A stretch of 64,000 bases of DNA from DASZGI01 sp035938995. Lineage in GTDB: Bacteria; Actinomycetota; Actinomycetes; Streptomycetales; Catenulisporaceae. The translations under genes and the position numbers were made by a program. Of this stretch, positions 9,751 to 17,892 are shown piece by piece; the stretch's first letter is position 1; the number at the start of each line of letters is the position of its first letter. Below the pieces are notes generated by a model. That model searched no databases, was not told the DNA's origin, and saw only the letters and a program-made list of their open reading frames with translations. Where the stretch lies: positions 1 to 64,000 of the forward strand of contig NZ_DASZGI010000128.1 in assembly GCF_035938995.1 (NCBI RefSeq), written 5' to 3'.

Positions 9751-11538
9751 ATGCCGCTGCACACGCCCGTTGAACTGACCGCCGACACCTGGCGGCGCGC
9801 CGGCCGCGCCCTGCTCGCCAAGGCCATCGCCGAACTCTGTCATGAGGAACTGCTCGAACCGGTGGAGCAGGGCGACGGCGAGTATCGGATCGACCTGGAC
9901 GGCGGCGTCGCCTACCGGTTCACCGGTCGGCGCGGCGCGTACGAGTCCTGGTTCGTAGATCCCGGATCGGTCCGCCGAGACGCGCCCGGCTCGGAACCCG
10001 GCGCGGAGGCCGACGATCCGGCGCAGTTCTTCATCGATGCCCGCCAGGCGCTGGGGCTGGCCGGAGACACCGCCGGCCACCTCATCAGGGAACTGAACGC
10101 GACGCTCGCCGCCGACGCCAAGCTGCTGTCCGTCGGCGGCCTCGCCGCCGCGGAGCTCGCCGAACTGCCCTATGAACGGCTCGAGGGGTACCAGACCGGC
10201 CACCCCGCGATCGTGCTCAACAAGGGGCGCATGGGTTTCTCCTCCTCAGACGCGCAGCTCTACGCGCCCGAAGCCCGCCGGCCGATGGCGCTGCCCTGGA
10301 TCGCCGTGCACCGCGACCTGGCCGAGTTCCGCGCGGTGCCCGGCCTCGACGCCGACCAGCTGTACGCCGCGGAGCTCGACGAAGACACCGTCGCCGCGTT
10401 CCAAGCCGTGCTGCGGCACCGCCGCCTCGACCTGTCGGCGTACTACTGGCTGCCCATCCATCCGTGGCAGTGGGATGAGACGGTCCTGCCCCTGTTCGCC
10501 CCGTACGTCGCCGACCGCCGCATCGTGCCGCTCGGCACCGGCCCCGACGCCTACCTTCCCCAGCAGTCCATCCGCACCTTCACCAACGTCAGCGAGCCCG
10601 AGCGGTACCACGTCAAACTGCCGCTCTCCGTACTCAATACGCTGACGTGGCGCGGGCTGCCGACCGAGCGCACCCTCGCCGCGCCCGCCGTCACCGCGTG
10701 GATGAAGGGCATCACGCGCGCCGATCCCTACCTCGTCGACGAATGCCGGGTGGCGCTGCTCGGCGAGGTGGCGTCGGTCGGCGTCGCACATCCGGGCCTT
10801 GACGCGCTGCCGGGCATTCCCTACCAATACCGCGAAATGCTCGGCGCGGTCTGGCGCGAACCGCTCGCCGGAGCGCTGGAGCCGGGGGAGCGGGGCCGCC
10901 CGCTCGCCGCGCTGCTGCACGTCGATCCAGCCGGGCGCACGCTGCTCGCGGAACTGGTCGCCCGGTCGGGGCTCGAGCCGCGCGCATGGCTGGGCCACCT
11001 GTTCTCTGCGACGCTGCCGCCCCTGCTGCACTACCTCTACAACTACGGCACCGTGTTCTGCCCGCACGGCGAGAACGCCATCGTCGTGTTCGACGAGCAG
11101 GACGTACCGGCGCGCCTGGCGATCAAGGACTTCGTCGACGACCTGGCCATCAGCTCCAAAGCACTGCCGGAACTCGCCGACGTCCCGCCGGAGCTCGCCG
11201 AGATCCTGCCGCGCGAAGCCCCCGACTACCTGTGCGAGTACCTGCACGCCACTCTGTTCGCAGGCCACTTCCGCTATCTGGCCGACCTGGCCGAGCGCGA
11301 GCTGGGGGTGCCGGACCGGGAGTTCTGGCCGATGGTGCGGGCCGAGATCCTCGCGTACCAGGACGCCTTCCCCGGCCTCGCCGAGCGGTTCGCGATCTTC
11401 GATCTGCTCACCGCGCGGGTCGAGCGGCTCTGCCTCAACCGCAACCGGCTGCAGCTCGACGGCTACCGGGACCGGCCCGACCGCCCGCTCCCCGCCGTCT
11501 ACGGCACCGTGTCGAACCCGCTGTCCGAATCGGACTGA
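9751..11538 (+). CDS. IucA/IucC-family NIS siderophore synthetase (second of pair)
   Basis: 595 residues; ATG at 9751 with AGGGGAGG just upstream inside the end of the previous gene. The motif order is that of a full NIS synthetase: HPAIVLNKGRMGFSSSD, IHPWQWDETVLPLF, QQSIRTFTNVSEPERYHVKL, and HGENAIVVFDEQDVPARLAIKD (the C-terminal ATP/metal site). The KGRMGF and SIRTF segments resemble DesD/AlcC-like enzymes, but substrate type cannot be told from sequence alone. It probably acts with the upstream paralogue on two condensation steps of one siderophore. A strong bidirectional terminator follows. Confidence 0.92.
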   Translation: MPLHTPVELTADTWRRAGRALLAKAIAELCHEELLEPVEQGDGEYRIDLDGGVAYRFTGRRGAYESWFVDPGSVRRDAPGSEPGAEADDPAQFFIDARQALGLAGDTAGHLIRELNATLAADAKLLSVGGLAAAELAELPYERLEGYQTGHPAIVLNKGRMGFSSSDAQLYAPEARRPMALPWIAVHRDLAEFRAVPGLDADQLYAAELDEDTVAAFQAVLRHRRLDLSAYYWLPIHPWQWDETVLPLFAPYVADRRIVPLGTGPDAYLPQQSIRTFTNVSEPERYHVKLPLSVLNTLTWRGLPTERTLAAPAVTAWMKGITRADPYLVDECRVALLGEVASVGVAHPGLDALPGIPYQYREMLGAVWREPLAGALEPGERGRPLAALLHVDPAGRTLLAELVARSGLEPRAWLGHLFSATLPPLLHYLYNYGTVFCPHGENAIVVFDEQDVPARLAIKDFVDDLAISSKALPELADVPPELAEILPREAPDYLCEYLHATLFAGHFRYLADLAERELGVPDREFWPMVRAEILAYQDAFPGLAERFAIFDLLTARVERLCLNRNRLQLDGYRDRPDRPLPAVYGTVSNPLSESD

Positions 11539-11547
11539 CCAAGCCCG

Positions 11548-11591
11548 CCTGATCCCGAACCCGCCACCTCTCCGGCCGGTTCGGGATCAGG
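11548..11591. terminator. bidirectional terminator, siderophore operon / flavin reductase
   Basis: A perfect 14-bp stem (11548-11561 with 11578-11591) lies between two convergent genes, overlapping the stop of the minus-strand gene. There is no T-run, as is common in high-GC actinobacteria. Confidence 0.75.
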
Positions 11592-12114
11592 CGTGGGTCA
11601 ACGCCAGCGGCGCGCCCGGCATCAGCCGGCCGCGCAGGAACACCAGCGGCTCGGTCTCGCGCGGCCTCGCGAGCTCGCCGACGTGCCCGACCACGATCGT
11701 GTGGTCCCCGGCCGGGTATTCCGCGGCGACGGTGCAGTCGATCCACGCCAGCACGCCGTCGAGGACCGGCGAGCCGGACGCCGAAAGCCGCCAGCCGACA
11801 CCCCGGAACCGGTCCACGTCGCGGGCGGCGAAGCGGCGGCACAGCCACTGCTGGTCCGCCGCCAGGATGTTGACGCAGAACCGCCCGGCCGCGAGGATCC
11901 GCGGCCGGGTCTGCGAGGCGCGCGAGACGGCGAACGAGACCATCGGCGGGTCGAGCGAGAGCGAGGTGAACGACTGGCAGGCGAAGCCGACCGGCGTCGT
12001 CTCGTGGACCGCTGTCACCACGGCGACCCCGCTGGGGAAGTTGGACAGCACCGCCCGGACGCGTGCAGGCGCCGCGGCGGTACCGCCTTCGGGAAGGGCT
12101 GTGCCGACGGTCAT
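11587..12114 (-). CDS. flavin reductase-like FMN-binding protein
   Basis: 175 residues from ATG at 12114, with GAGGAGCC upstream. The fold markers of the flavin reductase domain are present: VLSNFPSGVAVVTAV, GFACQSFTSLSLDPPMVSFAVS, FCVNILAADQQWLCRRFAA and WIDCTVAAEYPAGDHTIVVGHV. Such enzymes supply reduced FMN or FAD to two-component monooxygenases, or reduce ferric complexes. The iron box 86 bp upstream and the siderophore genes next door suggest a role in iron acquisition, such as reductive iron release, but no dedicated partner is visible. Confidence 0.88.
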   Translation of the reverse strand: MTVGTALPEGGTAAAPARVRAVLSNFPSGVAVVTAVHETTPVGFACQSFTSLSLDPPMVSFAVSRASQTRPRILAAGRFCVNILAADQQWLCRRFAARDVDRFRGVGWRLSASGSPVLDGVLAWIDCTVAAEYPAGDHTIVVGHVGELARPRETEPLVFLRGRLMPGAPLALTHA

Positions 12115-12199
12115 GACGGCTCCTCGAAGGTGGCGGGGACCATAACTCGATACCTGCCTCTCGACGAGGGGACCGCGGCGGCTGGATGCGGGACGGGCA

Positions 12200-12213
12200 A
12201 GGTGAGGCTTACC
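12200..12213 (-). promoter_or_regulatory. putative IdeR/DmdR iron box
   Basis: AGGTGAGGCTTACC matches 12 of 14 positions of the actinobacterial iron-box core AGGTTAGGCTAACC. It lies 86 bp upstream of the flavin reductase start, a position suited to Fe2+-dependent repression. Inference from consensus only. Confidence 0.6.
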
Positions 12214-12247
12214 CCGGCCCGTTTCACGGCGCGCGGCCCGCTCCGGT

Positions 12248-12357
12248 TCACCTCTCGTCGGCCGCCTCCACGGGGACGGCGTCTGCGGCCAGTCGCAACT
12301 TGGCGAACTCCTCGGCCAGGGTCGCCGCCGTCCAGTGGGCGTTGAGGCCGCTCGAAG
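12248..12357 (-). pseudogene. mug: stranded native 3' end of host mug
   Basis: In the minus frame this encodes SSGLNAHWTAATLAEEFAKL and 15 more residues to a TGA at 12248. This is the C-terminus of a G/U mismatch-specific uracil DNA glycosylase. The rest of that gene lies 29.7 kb away at 42,039-42,511, in the same orientation and matching frame. It has no start of its own and is the displaced tail left by integration of the mobile element. Confidence 0.88.
12354..12357. other. attL core of the serine-integrase element
   Basis: GAAG is the only sequence shared exactly across the two junctions (also 42,039-42,042). To the left is the host mug tail; to the right the integrase gene begins within 45 bp. 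A short core of a few bases is normal for large serine recombinases. The exact crossover dinucleotide cannot be fixed from this sequence. Confidence 0.75.
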
Positions 12358-12359
12358 CT

Positions 12360-12395
12360 TTGGAAGCTGTACCCAAAGTAGTATAATAAGGGTAC
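12360..12395 (+). promoter_or_regulatory. integrase promoter with overlapping inverted repeat
   Basis: TTGGAA (12360-12365), a 16-bp spacer and a perfect TATAAT (12382-12387) form a sigma-70-like promoter starting 3 bp inside the element. The start would fall close to the integrase ATG at 12402, giving a very short leader. GTACCC (12369-12374) and GGGTAC (12390-12395) form an inverted repeat around the -10 box, a likely operator. Confidence 0.65.
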
Positions 12396-12401
12396 AGATA
12401 T

Positions 12402-13820
12402 ATGAAAGCGGACATATCATCCATACGTATTGCCCCGTACGCCCGTATCTCAGATACGGATGAGGAGCGTGCTCCCGGCCTTGATCGGCAGCTTCGTATT
12501 GTCCTGCCGCTCATCTCGAATCATGGCGTAGCCACGCATGAGTACATCGACAACGACAAGTCAGCCTATAAGCCAGAGGTCATCCGTGACGAGGGGTTTG
12601 AACCCTGGCTACAAGACTTCGTCGACAACCAGAACGACGGCATCGCTGGTTGGGACCTGGATCGCATCTTTCGCCAGCCGAGCGACCTTGAACGAGTCAT
12701 CAAGGCGTACTGCCACGCCTACATCAAAGAGGGCCGTATAAAGCCAGTCCTCTTACTTCCCTCTATGAGCATCGACCTTACTGACGAGGATGGTCAGATG
12801 GTCGCTCGCATGTTGGTGAACATCGCCAACCATTCGAGCGCCAAAACGGTGAAGCGCGTCACCAACTTCTACCGGGACGAAGCACTGAAGGGGAACGTCT
12901 TCAGCAGCTACCCGGCGTTCTACCGCAACCCTGACGGCTCGATCAACGAGGACAAGGCCGTCATCACGCACAAGGCGATCTCGGATGTGTTCGCTGGCAT
13001 CCGTCCTACCGCCATCGCTGAGGAGTGGCGACAGAAGGGCATCACGACTGCCCGTGGTGGTCGGGTCACTGGTGAGACCGTGCGCCGCATCCTCATCGCT
13101 CCCGGCATCGCTGGCTTGGCTGTGTACAAGAGGGAACTTGTGCTCGACAAGGACGGGCACCCGGTCATGCGCGCCGATGGTGGTCTCATCGATGTCGCAA
13201 CATGGCGCGCACTGTGCGAGACGCTGAAGTCACGTCGTAGGGGCGCCCGGCCGACTAGAGGGTTGCTAAGCCGCACTCTGCGGTGCGGTAAGTGTGGCTC
13301 CTATATGGTGCACCAGCGCCGGAGTGACACATTCTTCATGTACAACTGCCGGTCCAAGGACTCAGGTGGTTGTGCTGTGGTCGCCATCTCTGGGCCGAGG
13401 CTCGACGCGCAGATTACTGAGCTAGTTCTCGCCTACCTCGACCAGCCAATAGAAGCGCCAAAAGAGCAAGCCGTGCCCGGTGCCGCACGGCTGAAGGAGA
13501 TTGAACGCCTCGTAACTGAGCTCATGGGTGCATACCGTGCTGGTGAGATGTCAGGCTCGATCGTGTTTCCGTCCATCAAGGAGCTTGAGGACGAACAAAA
13601 AAAGCTGCGCTCAGAGGTAGCGCAGCAGGTACGAAAGACGAAGCAAGTCACGTCGGTGGCCGAGGAATGGCCTGAGCTACCGCTCGACCGGAAGCAAGCG
13701 ATCCTAGAAGAGCTCTTCGAGGCGATCGTTGTTGCGCCAGCGAAGAACGTCCGCGCTAAGGGCGTCCAGACCACCTACGACGAGAACCGTGTGACGGTTG
13801 TGTGGCGGTCACCCAAGTAG
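12402..13820 (+). CDS. large serine recombinase (integrase)
   Basis: 472 residues. The N-terminal resolvase domain has IAPYARISDTDEE with the nucleophile serine near residue 17. It continues through QLRIVLPLIS and DRIFRQPSDLERVI. A recombinase domain (AISDVFAGIRPTAIAEEW, GGRVTGETVRRIL) is followed by a zinc ribbon (CGKCGSYM, later NCRSKDSGGC). A coiled-coil-like C-terminus ends the protein. It catalyses attP x attB integration and, with a directionality factor, excision. It sits against the left junction, and the split host mug gene defines its target. Start: ATG 12402; the ribosome site is weak, in keeping with a short-leader promoter. Base composition is lower in GC than the host. Confidence 0.95.
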   Translation: MKADISSIRIAPYARISDTDEERAPGLDRQLRIVLPLISNHGVATHEYIDNDKSAYKPEVIRDEGFEPWLQDFVDNQNDGIAGWDLDRIFRQPSDLERVIKAYCHAYIKEGRIKPVLLLPSMSIDLTDEDGQMVARMLVNIANHSSAKTVKRVTNFYRDEALKGNVFSSYPAFYRNPDGSINEDKAVITHKAISDVFAGIRPTAIAEEWRQKGITTARGGRVTGETVRRILIAPGIAGLAVYKRELVLDKDGHPVMRADGGLIDVATWRALCETLKSRRRGARPTRGLLSRTLRCGKCGSYMVHQRRSDTFFMYNCRSKDSGGCAVVAISGPRLDAQITELVLAYLDQPIEAPKEQAVPGAARLKEIERLVTELMGAYRAGEMSGSIVFPSIKELEDEQKKLRSEVAQQVRKTKQVTSVAEEWPELPLDRKQAILEELFEAIVVAPAKNVRAKGVQTTYDENRVTVVWRSPK

Positions 13821-13883
13821 AAGCTGACGGATCTTAGCCTGGCGACTCTTCGTAAGCTTCGGCGCACGTGCGATCTGAAGCTT

Positions 13884-13926
13884 AACCCAGCTCTGCACCG
13901 CTGTTGGTGTGGAGCTGGGTTCTTTT
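13884..13926 (+). terminator. rho-independent terminator after the serine integrase
   Basis: A perfect 10-bp stem (AACCCAGCTC / GAGCTGGGTT) is followed by TCTTTT. It lies 64 bp after the integrase stop. Confidence 0.85.
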
Positions 13927-14205
13927 CGGATAGTTGGAGTTGACTTTATTACCATACTTAAAACTTAAAACTCGGTTATCTATGTTCAATTATAAGGCAA
14001 CTCGGGAAAATAATCGATGGCCTCACGTTTCATAATGCACCGCGCGAAGCGCAACGCAACGATTGTCACTCTACCCTGTTCTCCCTGTTCGTTTCGGTGT
14101 TGTAGATCTGTCAAACTCTATAGAAATGTCCTGGCGGAAGGCGCATAAATGGATGTAGGCCAGGCGAAAATGCTTCGGCTTGCACATGAAACCAGAGGAG
14201 CAGAA
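13927..14205. other. AT-rich intergenic stretch
   Basis: Markedly AT-rich compared with the host. It presumably holds the promoter of the small gene at 14206. No gene is visible. Confidence 0.4.
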
Positions 14206-14526
14206 ATGGCTATCGTTAGCCGCAAGGTCTCAGACCTCAGCGGGAAGGACGCCCCAGACAACGAATTCGCCTCCGTCGTCGTGCGCCAGCACCCGGACAT
14301 CGACCAGCCCAAAGCGCTGGACGTGCTCGTTCCCGAGTTGGAGTCGTTCAAGGACATCGGGGATCTCGTGATCCTCGAAGTCCGGACGCCGGACGGTCAC
14401 ACCAGGGACATCTACGTCAAGGTTGCCGACTTCAACAAGGCCGCGCCCAACATGGGCGAGATCTTGAGGAACGCACGTGGTACCAGGGGACGTGTCCCCG
14501 GTACCCGTGTCGGCAACGGCGGATAA
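14206..14526 (+). CDS. small hypothetical protein
   Basis: 106 residues; ATG at 14206 chosen for the GAGGAG site 8 bases upstream over an upstream in-frame ATG at 14149. The sequence (MAIVSRKVSDLSGKDAPDNE, then LDVLVPELESFKDIGDLVIL) looks like a small folded domain with a basic, glycine-rich tail (RGTRGRVPGTRVGNGG). I do not recognise it. It stands alone between terminators near the integrase, where accessory or directionality proteins often lie, but there is no direct evidence for such a role. Confidence 0.7.
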   Translation: MAIVSRKVSDLSGKDAPDNEFASVVVRQHPDIDQPKALDVLVPELESFKDIGDLVILEVRTPDGHTRDIYVKVADFNKAAPNMGEILRNARGTRGRVPGTRVGNGG

Positions 14527-14574
14527 GCCCGGAGTCTCCGCTTCCTACCAACGCTCCCGGTAGTTGAGGCGGAA

Positions 14575-14622
14575 ACCCCCGTCCTGGCGACCCTTGCGGG
14601 TTGCTGGGGCGGGGGGATTTTT
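14575..14622 (+). terminator. rho-independent terminator
   Basis: A long GC-rich hairpin (14575-14617, arms rich in C and G) is followed by an AT5 tract, about 50 bp after the stop of the small gene at 14206. Confidence 0.75.
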
Positions 14623-14703
14623 CATTTCTCGCATCAAGCTTTGAAGCACTCGTTCAAGGGCACGCGGCCGGCATCGAGTAGATCGGCTGCTTCATCCGTA
14701 ACG

Positions 14704-14733
14704 AAGACTCCCCGCATAGAGCAGGGAGTCTTT
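14704..14733. terminator. bidirectional terminator
   Basis: A 9-bp stem (AAGACTCCC with GGGAGTCTT) ends in TTT on the plus strand. It lies just beyond the stop of the minus-strand gene at 14758 and can serve both directions. Confidence 0.7.
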
Positions 14734-14757
14734 CTCAGCTTCGGAACTTGAATGAAC

Positions 14758-15537
14758 CTAGTAGGTCAGTGATTTGATGATCAGGAGGGCATCGTTATAC
14801 GAGGCGTCGCCTTGGAACGCGCTCACAGGTTTCGAGATCGGGGTGCCGCTGGTACTGCTATAGAACATGCTAATGACATCATAGAGCGGAGTACCTGATT
14901 TATCCGTAACATTTTTACTCACCGGCGATGCGGCGGAACTAGTCGGAGTCGTGCCGACGGATCCAGCCGTAGTGACATTCGGGCCAGAAGCACCGCCCGA
15001 GCCAAACCCAAGGTAGTAGTTGCCACCCAGCGTCGTTATAGGCGTGGTTGAAAGAATCGTTCCGAAGTACGCTCCACCATTCGCGCCACTATCTCCTGTG
15101 TATATCGCTAGCGTGAGGCCGGTGGGGCTCACCAACTTCGCATAGTCGATCCCAGGGGTTGCAGGTATGTTGGACGTCCCGCCTGCCGTACTGGAATTCG
15201 TCACCGTCCAAGTGGACGGGTACTTGAAGTTAGCCTTCTCGTACTTCAACGTCGCACTCTGCCAGCCATCATAAGGACTAGGTGCTGGGGTCGGTGTAGG
15301 TGTTGGCGTCGGTGTCGTCCTTGTCGCCTGCTTCTTTTGCAAGTCGGCTATCTGACTGTTCTTAGTAGTGATGTCATCTGAGAGCTTGTGGTTCTGCTGA
15401 TAGGCATACACCGAGTAGGCAACGCCTGCAATGGCGAGCACCGCCAAGATGATGATGGTTGTTATAGTGAGGGTTTTGCGGCGGTTGTTCGCGCCGTCTC
15501 CCTTCATTGGGTTGTGGGTTAATGGTGTTTCATTCAT
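14758..15537 (-). CDS. membrane-anchored Ser/Thr-rich surface protein
   Basis: 259 residues from ATG at 15537. A short basic N-terminus (NNRRKT) precedes one membrane helix (ITTIIILAVLAIAGVAYSVY, residues ~22-41). A short coiled-coil-like stretch (KLSDDITTKNSQIADLQKK) and a TPTPTPTPTPAPSP linker follow. The extracellular domain starts at YDGWQSATLKYEKANFKYPS and is rich in S, T, G and N. Codon use is much more AT-rich than the host. Function unknown; the build suggests a surface protein, possibly related to mating-pair contact or exclusion (inference). It is divergent from the secreted CHAP hydrolase. Confidence 0.75.
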   Translation of the reverse strand: MNETPLTHNPMKGDGANNRRKTLTITTIIILAVLAIAGVAYSVYAYQQNHKLSDDITTKNSQIADLQKKQATRTTPTPTPTPTPAPSPYDGWQSATLKYEKANFKYPSTWTVTNSSTAGGTSNIPATPGIDYAKLVSPTGLTLAIYTGDSGANGGAYFGTILSTTPITTLGGNYYLGFGSGGASGPNVTTAGSVGTTPTSSAASPVSKNVTDKSGTPLYDVISMFYSSTSGTPISKPVSAFQGDASYNDALLIIKSLTY

Positions 15538-15737
15538 GTCTGTTCCACAGCATAGCATAAATCTGCTCAATTTCCATCCCCGAAATGGAAGAGACTGCTT
15601 TGATGCACCTTATGCTTTGGATTTGTCGCTCTTTAATTTAAAATGAGCGACCAGACACGTCTCTTTGGTAATACGAAGCGTTTATGGCAATTCCGCCACG
15701 TGTTGCCCTACAACATCCAGGGAAGAGGGTGTGAATC

Positions 15738-17456
15738 ATGAAAGCCGAACGGTCAAAGCGAACGATGCTGATACGCCTTCGTTCCATCCTGATCGTCGTG
15801 AGCCTCGTGTTCACGGGGATCGTAGGAATGGCGGGAGAAGCATCGGCGGATGTTACGCCGCTCGTGTACGGAACAGCGTGGCTTGGTGGCAGCGGCGTCA
15901 ACGTCTGCCCATCGAGCACCGACACAACCTGTGGCGGTCAGGCACATGTGGGTGGCTACTCCGGCAACTGGTGGCAGTGTGTCGAGTTGGCTCAGCGCCT
16001 TTATAAGGCTGAGACCTGGTTCACTGGCATCTTCCCGGGCGTGAGCGAAGCGCACAACATCTACGACACACTCGCTGCACCCGGCAACACCAACGGTTTC
16101 ACCCGTCAGAAGAACGGCAGCGTCACATCTGTGGCGCCTGGCGACATGCTGGTGTTCTCTGGTGGCATCGGCGGTACGGGACACGTCGGCATCGTCGATA
16201 CGATTACCGACAACGGCAATGGGACGAAGACGCTGAGCGTCGTCAACCAGAACGCCTACGAGGTGTCGTCCAACGTAACGTGGACGTTGTCCACCGGAAT
16301 GGTGAGCAAGTACTCGTACATGGATGGTCACAGTGCTGACACCACCTTCTCCGTCATGGGGATGGTGCACAACACGAATGACACCCTGACGAGCAGCACT
16401 GGTTCCACCACCCCCACGTACAACCTCCAAGCTCCCAGTGCCATCACCGACCCCGCCACCGGAAGGAACATCTTCTACGTCGGGGCCGACGGGTACATGT
16501 ACCAGTGGAGCGTCATCGGTGGCGCCTGGAGCAACGTGAAGCTCCAAGGCTCGGGGAACCCCGAGCAGGTTCAGACGGGCACCAGCCCGAGCGCGGTCCT
16601 GGACGGGGCTACGGGCCGCAACGTCTTCTATGTCGGAACGGATAACACGATTTGGCAATGGAGCGTGCAGGGTGGGGCCTGGGTCAACAGCCGCTTGGGC
16701 AGCAGCGCCGTCCTAGCCAACACCAGCCCCAGTGCGGTGGTGGATGCGTCGAGTGGGAGGAACATCTTCTACGTCGGCGCCGACCAGTACATCCACCAGC
16801 TCTCCGTGCAGAACGGGGCGTGGGTGAACATCAAGCTCACGGTTAACGGCAACGCCATCGCGGCAGCGCCGCAGACAAGTCCCAGCGCCGTGGTTGATCC
16901 TACGGCGGGACGTGAAGTGTTCTACGTCGGTGCCGACAACCAGGTCTACCAGTGGTCGGTGCAGAACAACGCCTGGGCCGACATCAAGTTGACCGGCACC
17001 GGCGGCAACAGAGCTGCGGCCACGGGCAGTAGCCCGAGCGCCGTGGTCGATCCCTCCACGGGAAGCAATGTCTTCTACGTGGGAGATGACAACCACATCT
17101 GGCAGTGGTCGGTGCAGAACGGAGCCTGGAATGACTTCCAGATCTCCGGCACCAACGGTAACCAGACGGTTCTTGCGGGCAGTAGCCCGAGCGCCGTCGC
17201 CGATCCAACCACCGGCCGCAACGTGTTCTACGTAGGGCCGGATCACCAGATGTGGCAGTGGTCGGTACAGAACGGCCAGTGGAACAACAACACGCTCACG
17301 CGTGCTGGTGGCGCGGTCGCCGTCGAGGCGGGCACCAGTCCGAGTGCCATCACCGATCCGTCGAGTGGGAGGAACATCTTCTACTTCGACGGCCAGAAGA
17401 TGATCTGGCAGTGGAGCGTGCAGAGCAATGCATGGAACGACTTCAAGCTTCAGTGA
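15738..17456 (+). CDS. secreted CHAP peptidoglycan hydrolase with seven propeller-like repeats
   Basis: 572 residues with a signal peptide (RSILIVVSLVFTGIVGMAGE, cleavage near ASA-D). Residues ~60-200 form a CHAP domain: catalytic Cys in WWQCVELAQRLY and His in TGHVGIVDTI. After a short Thr/Ser linker come seven repeats of ~48-51 residues. Each starts with PSA(V/I)xD, has GRN(I/V)FYVG in the middle and WQWSVQNGAW near the end. Seven such units fit a closed seven-bladed beta-propeller of the lectin/tectonin kind. The CHAP domain would cut peptidoglycan cross-links; the repeats likely bind cell-surface sugars. In a conjugative element it could open the wall for DNA transfer. Confidence 0.9.
   Translation: MKAERSKRTMLIRLRSILIVVSLVFTGIVGMAGEASADVTPLVYGTAWLGGSGVNVCPSSTDTTCGGQAHVGGYSGNWWQCVELAQRLYKAETWFTGIFPGVSEAHNIYDTLAAPGNTNGFTRQKNGSVTSVAPGDMLVFSGGIGGTGHVGIVDTITDNGNGTKTLSVVNQNAYEVSSNVTWTLSTGMVSKYSYMDGHSADTTFSVMGMVHNTNDTLTSSTGSTTPTYNLQAPSAITDPATGRNIFYVGADGYMYQWSVIGGAWSNVKLQGSGNPEQVQTGTSPSAVLDGATGRNVFYVGTDNTIWQWSVQGGAWVNSRLGSSAVLANTSPSAVVDASSGRNIFYVGADQYIHQLSVQNGAWVNIKLTVNGNAIAAAPQTSPSAVVDPTAGREVFYVGADNQVYQWSVQNNAWADIKLTGTGGNRAAATGSSPSAVVDPSTGSNVFYVGDDNHIWQWSVQNGAWNDFQISGTNGNQTVLAGSSPSAVADPTTGRNVFYVGPDHQMWQWSVQNGQWNNNTLTRAGGAVAVEAGTSPSAITDPSSGRNIFYFDGQKMIWQWSVQSNAWNDFKLQ
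16429..17453 (+). repeat. seven ~150-bp coding repeats
   Basis: These are the DNA-level counterpart of the seven propeller units. Conserved stretches such as AGCCCGAGCGCCGT and TTCTACGTCGG recur every ~140-155 bp. The third base varies, so the repeats are old and under protein-level constraint. Confidence 0.85.
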
Positions 17457-17511
17457 AGCGTGGGGACTTCCGTGCAAGTGACACACCACAACATGAAGGA
17501 AGCGGCACAAG

Positions 17512-17651
17512 CTGGCCGGGCGATACGTCGCCTTCCAGCGACGCGACGCCCGGCTAGCTAGCCGTAAGACTTCCTGCTCAAGAAACAGACTCGCTCCCCC
17601 AAAGGAGCTTGAGGCTACGAAACAAACCTGCTCGGTGGAGCAGGATTTTTT
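17512..17651 (+). terminator. two hairpins downstream of the CHAP gene
   Basis: The first hairpin (about 17512-17562) pairs GCCGGGCG with CGCCCGGC and has an inner stem. The second (17627-17644) pairs CCTGCTC with GAGCAGG and is followed by a T-run, a classical rho-independent terminator. Confidence 0.75.
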
Positions 17652-17684
17652 AATGCCCGGTGAAGTATCTTAGCCTCTCAGTAG

Positions 17685-17697
17685 TTGAACAGTTCAA
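17685..17697. promoter_or_regulatory. TTGAACAGTTCAA operator-like palindrome
   Basis: A perfect 6-1-6 inverted repeat about 300 bp upstream of the transfer ATPase. It shares CAGTTCAA with the palindrome at 33382-33396, which also precedes transfer-module genes. A common repressor is possible but unproven. Confidence 0.45.
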
Positions 17698-17844
17698 GTA
17701 TGATATGGCACTATAAGTAGGGGGTTATGGTCGATGAGTTGCGCCATCCCGCACGTTTCGTTGGTACTCCACCTCTGTGAGATGCCTTCGTATCGGTGTT
17801 GTGGTTAGCGCCAAACTCATTGATCCCCCTGTACTCGTTCCTCA

Positions 17845-17892
17845 TAGTGGAAGTAAGAGCAGACGCCAAAGGCGACCGCTCGACTTCCACTA
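17845..17892. other. 48-nt nested stem-loop upstream of transfer module 1
   Basis: The outer arms TAGTGGAAGT (17845-17854) and ACTTCCACTA (17883-17892) are perfectly complementary over 10 bp. Two further stems nest inside: GAGC/GCTC and CGCC-AAA-GGCG. No T-run follows on either strand, so it is unlikely to be a terminator. It lies 105 bp upstream of the VirD4/TraG-like gene. Candidates are a transfer origin, a replication origin or a structured leader. Confidence 0.6.

Noticed and set aside
16429..17453. CRISPR-like array from the regular ~150-bp repeats
   Set aside because: Repeats are coding, in frame and degenerate at third positions, with no short identical repeat/spacer pattern.
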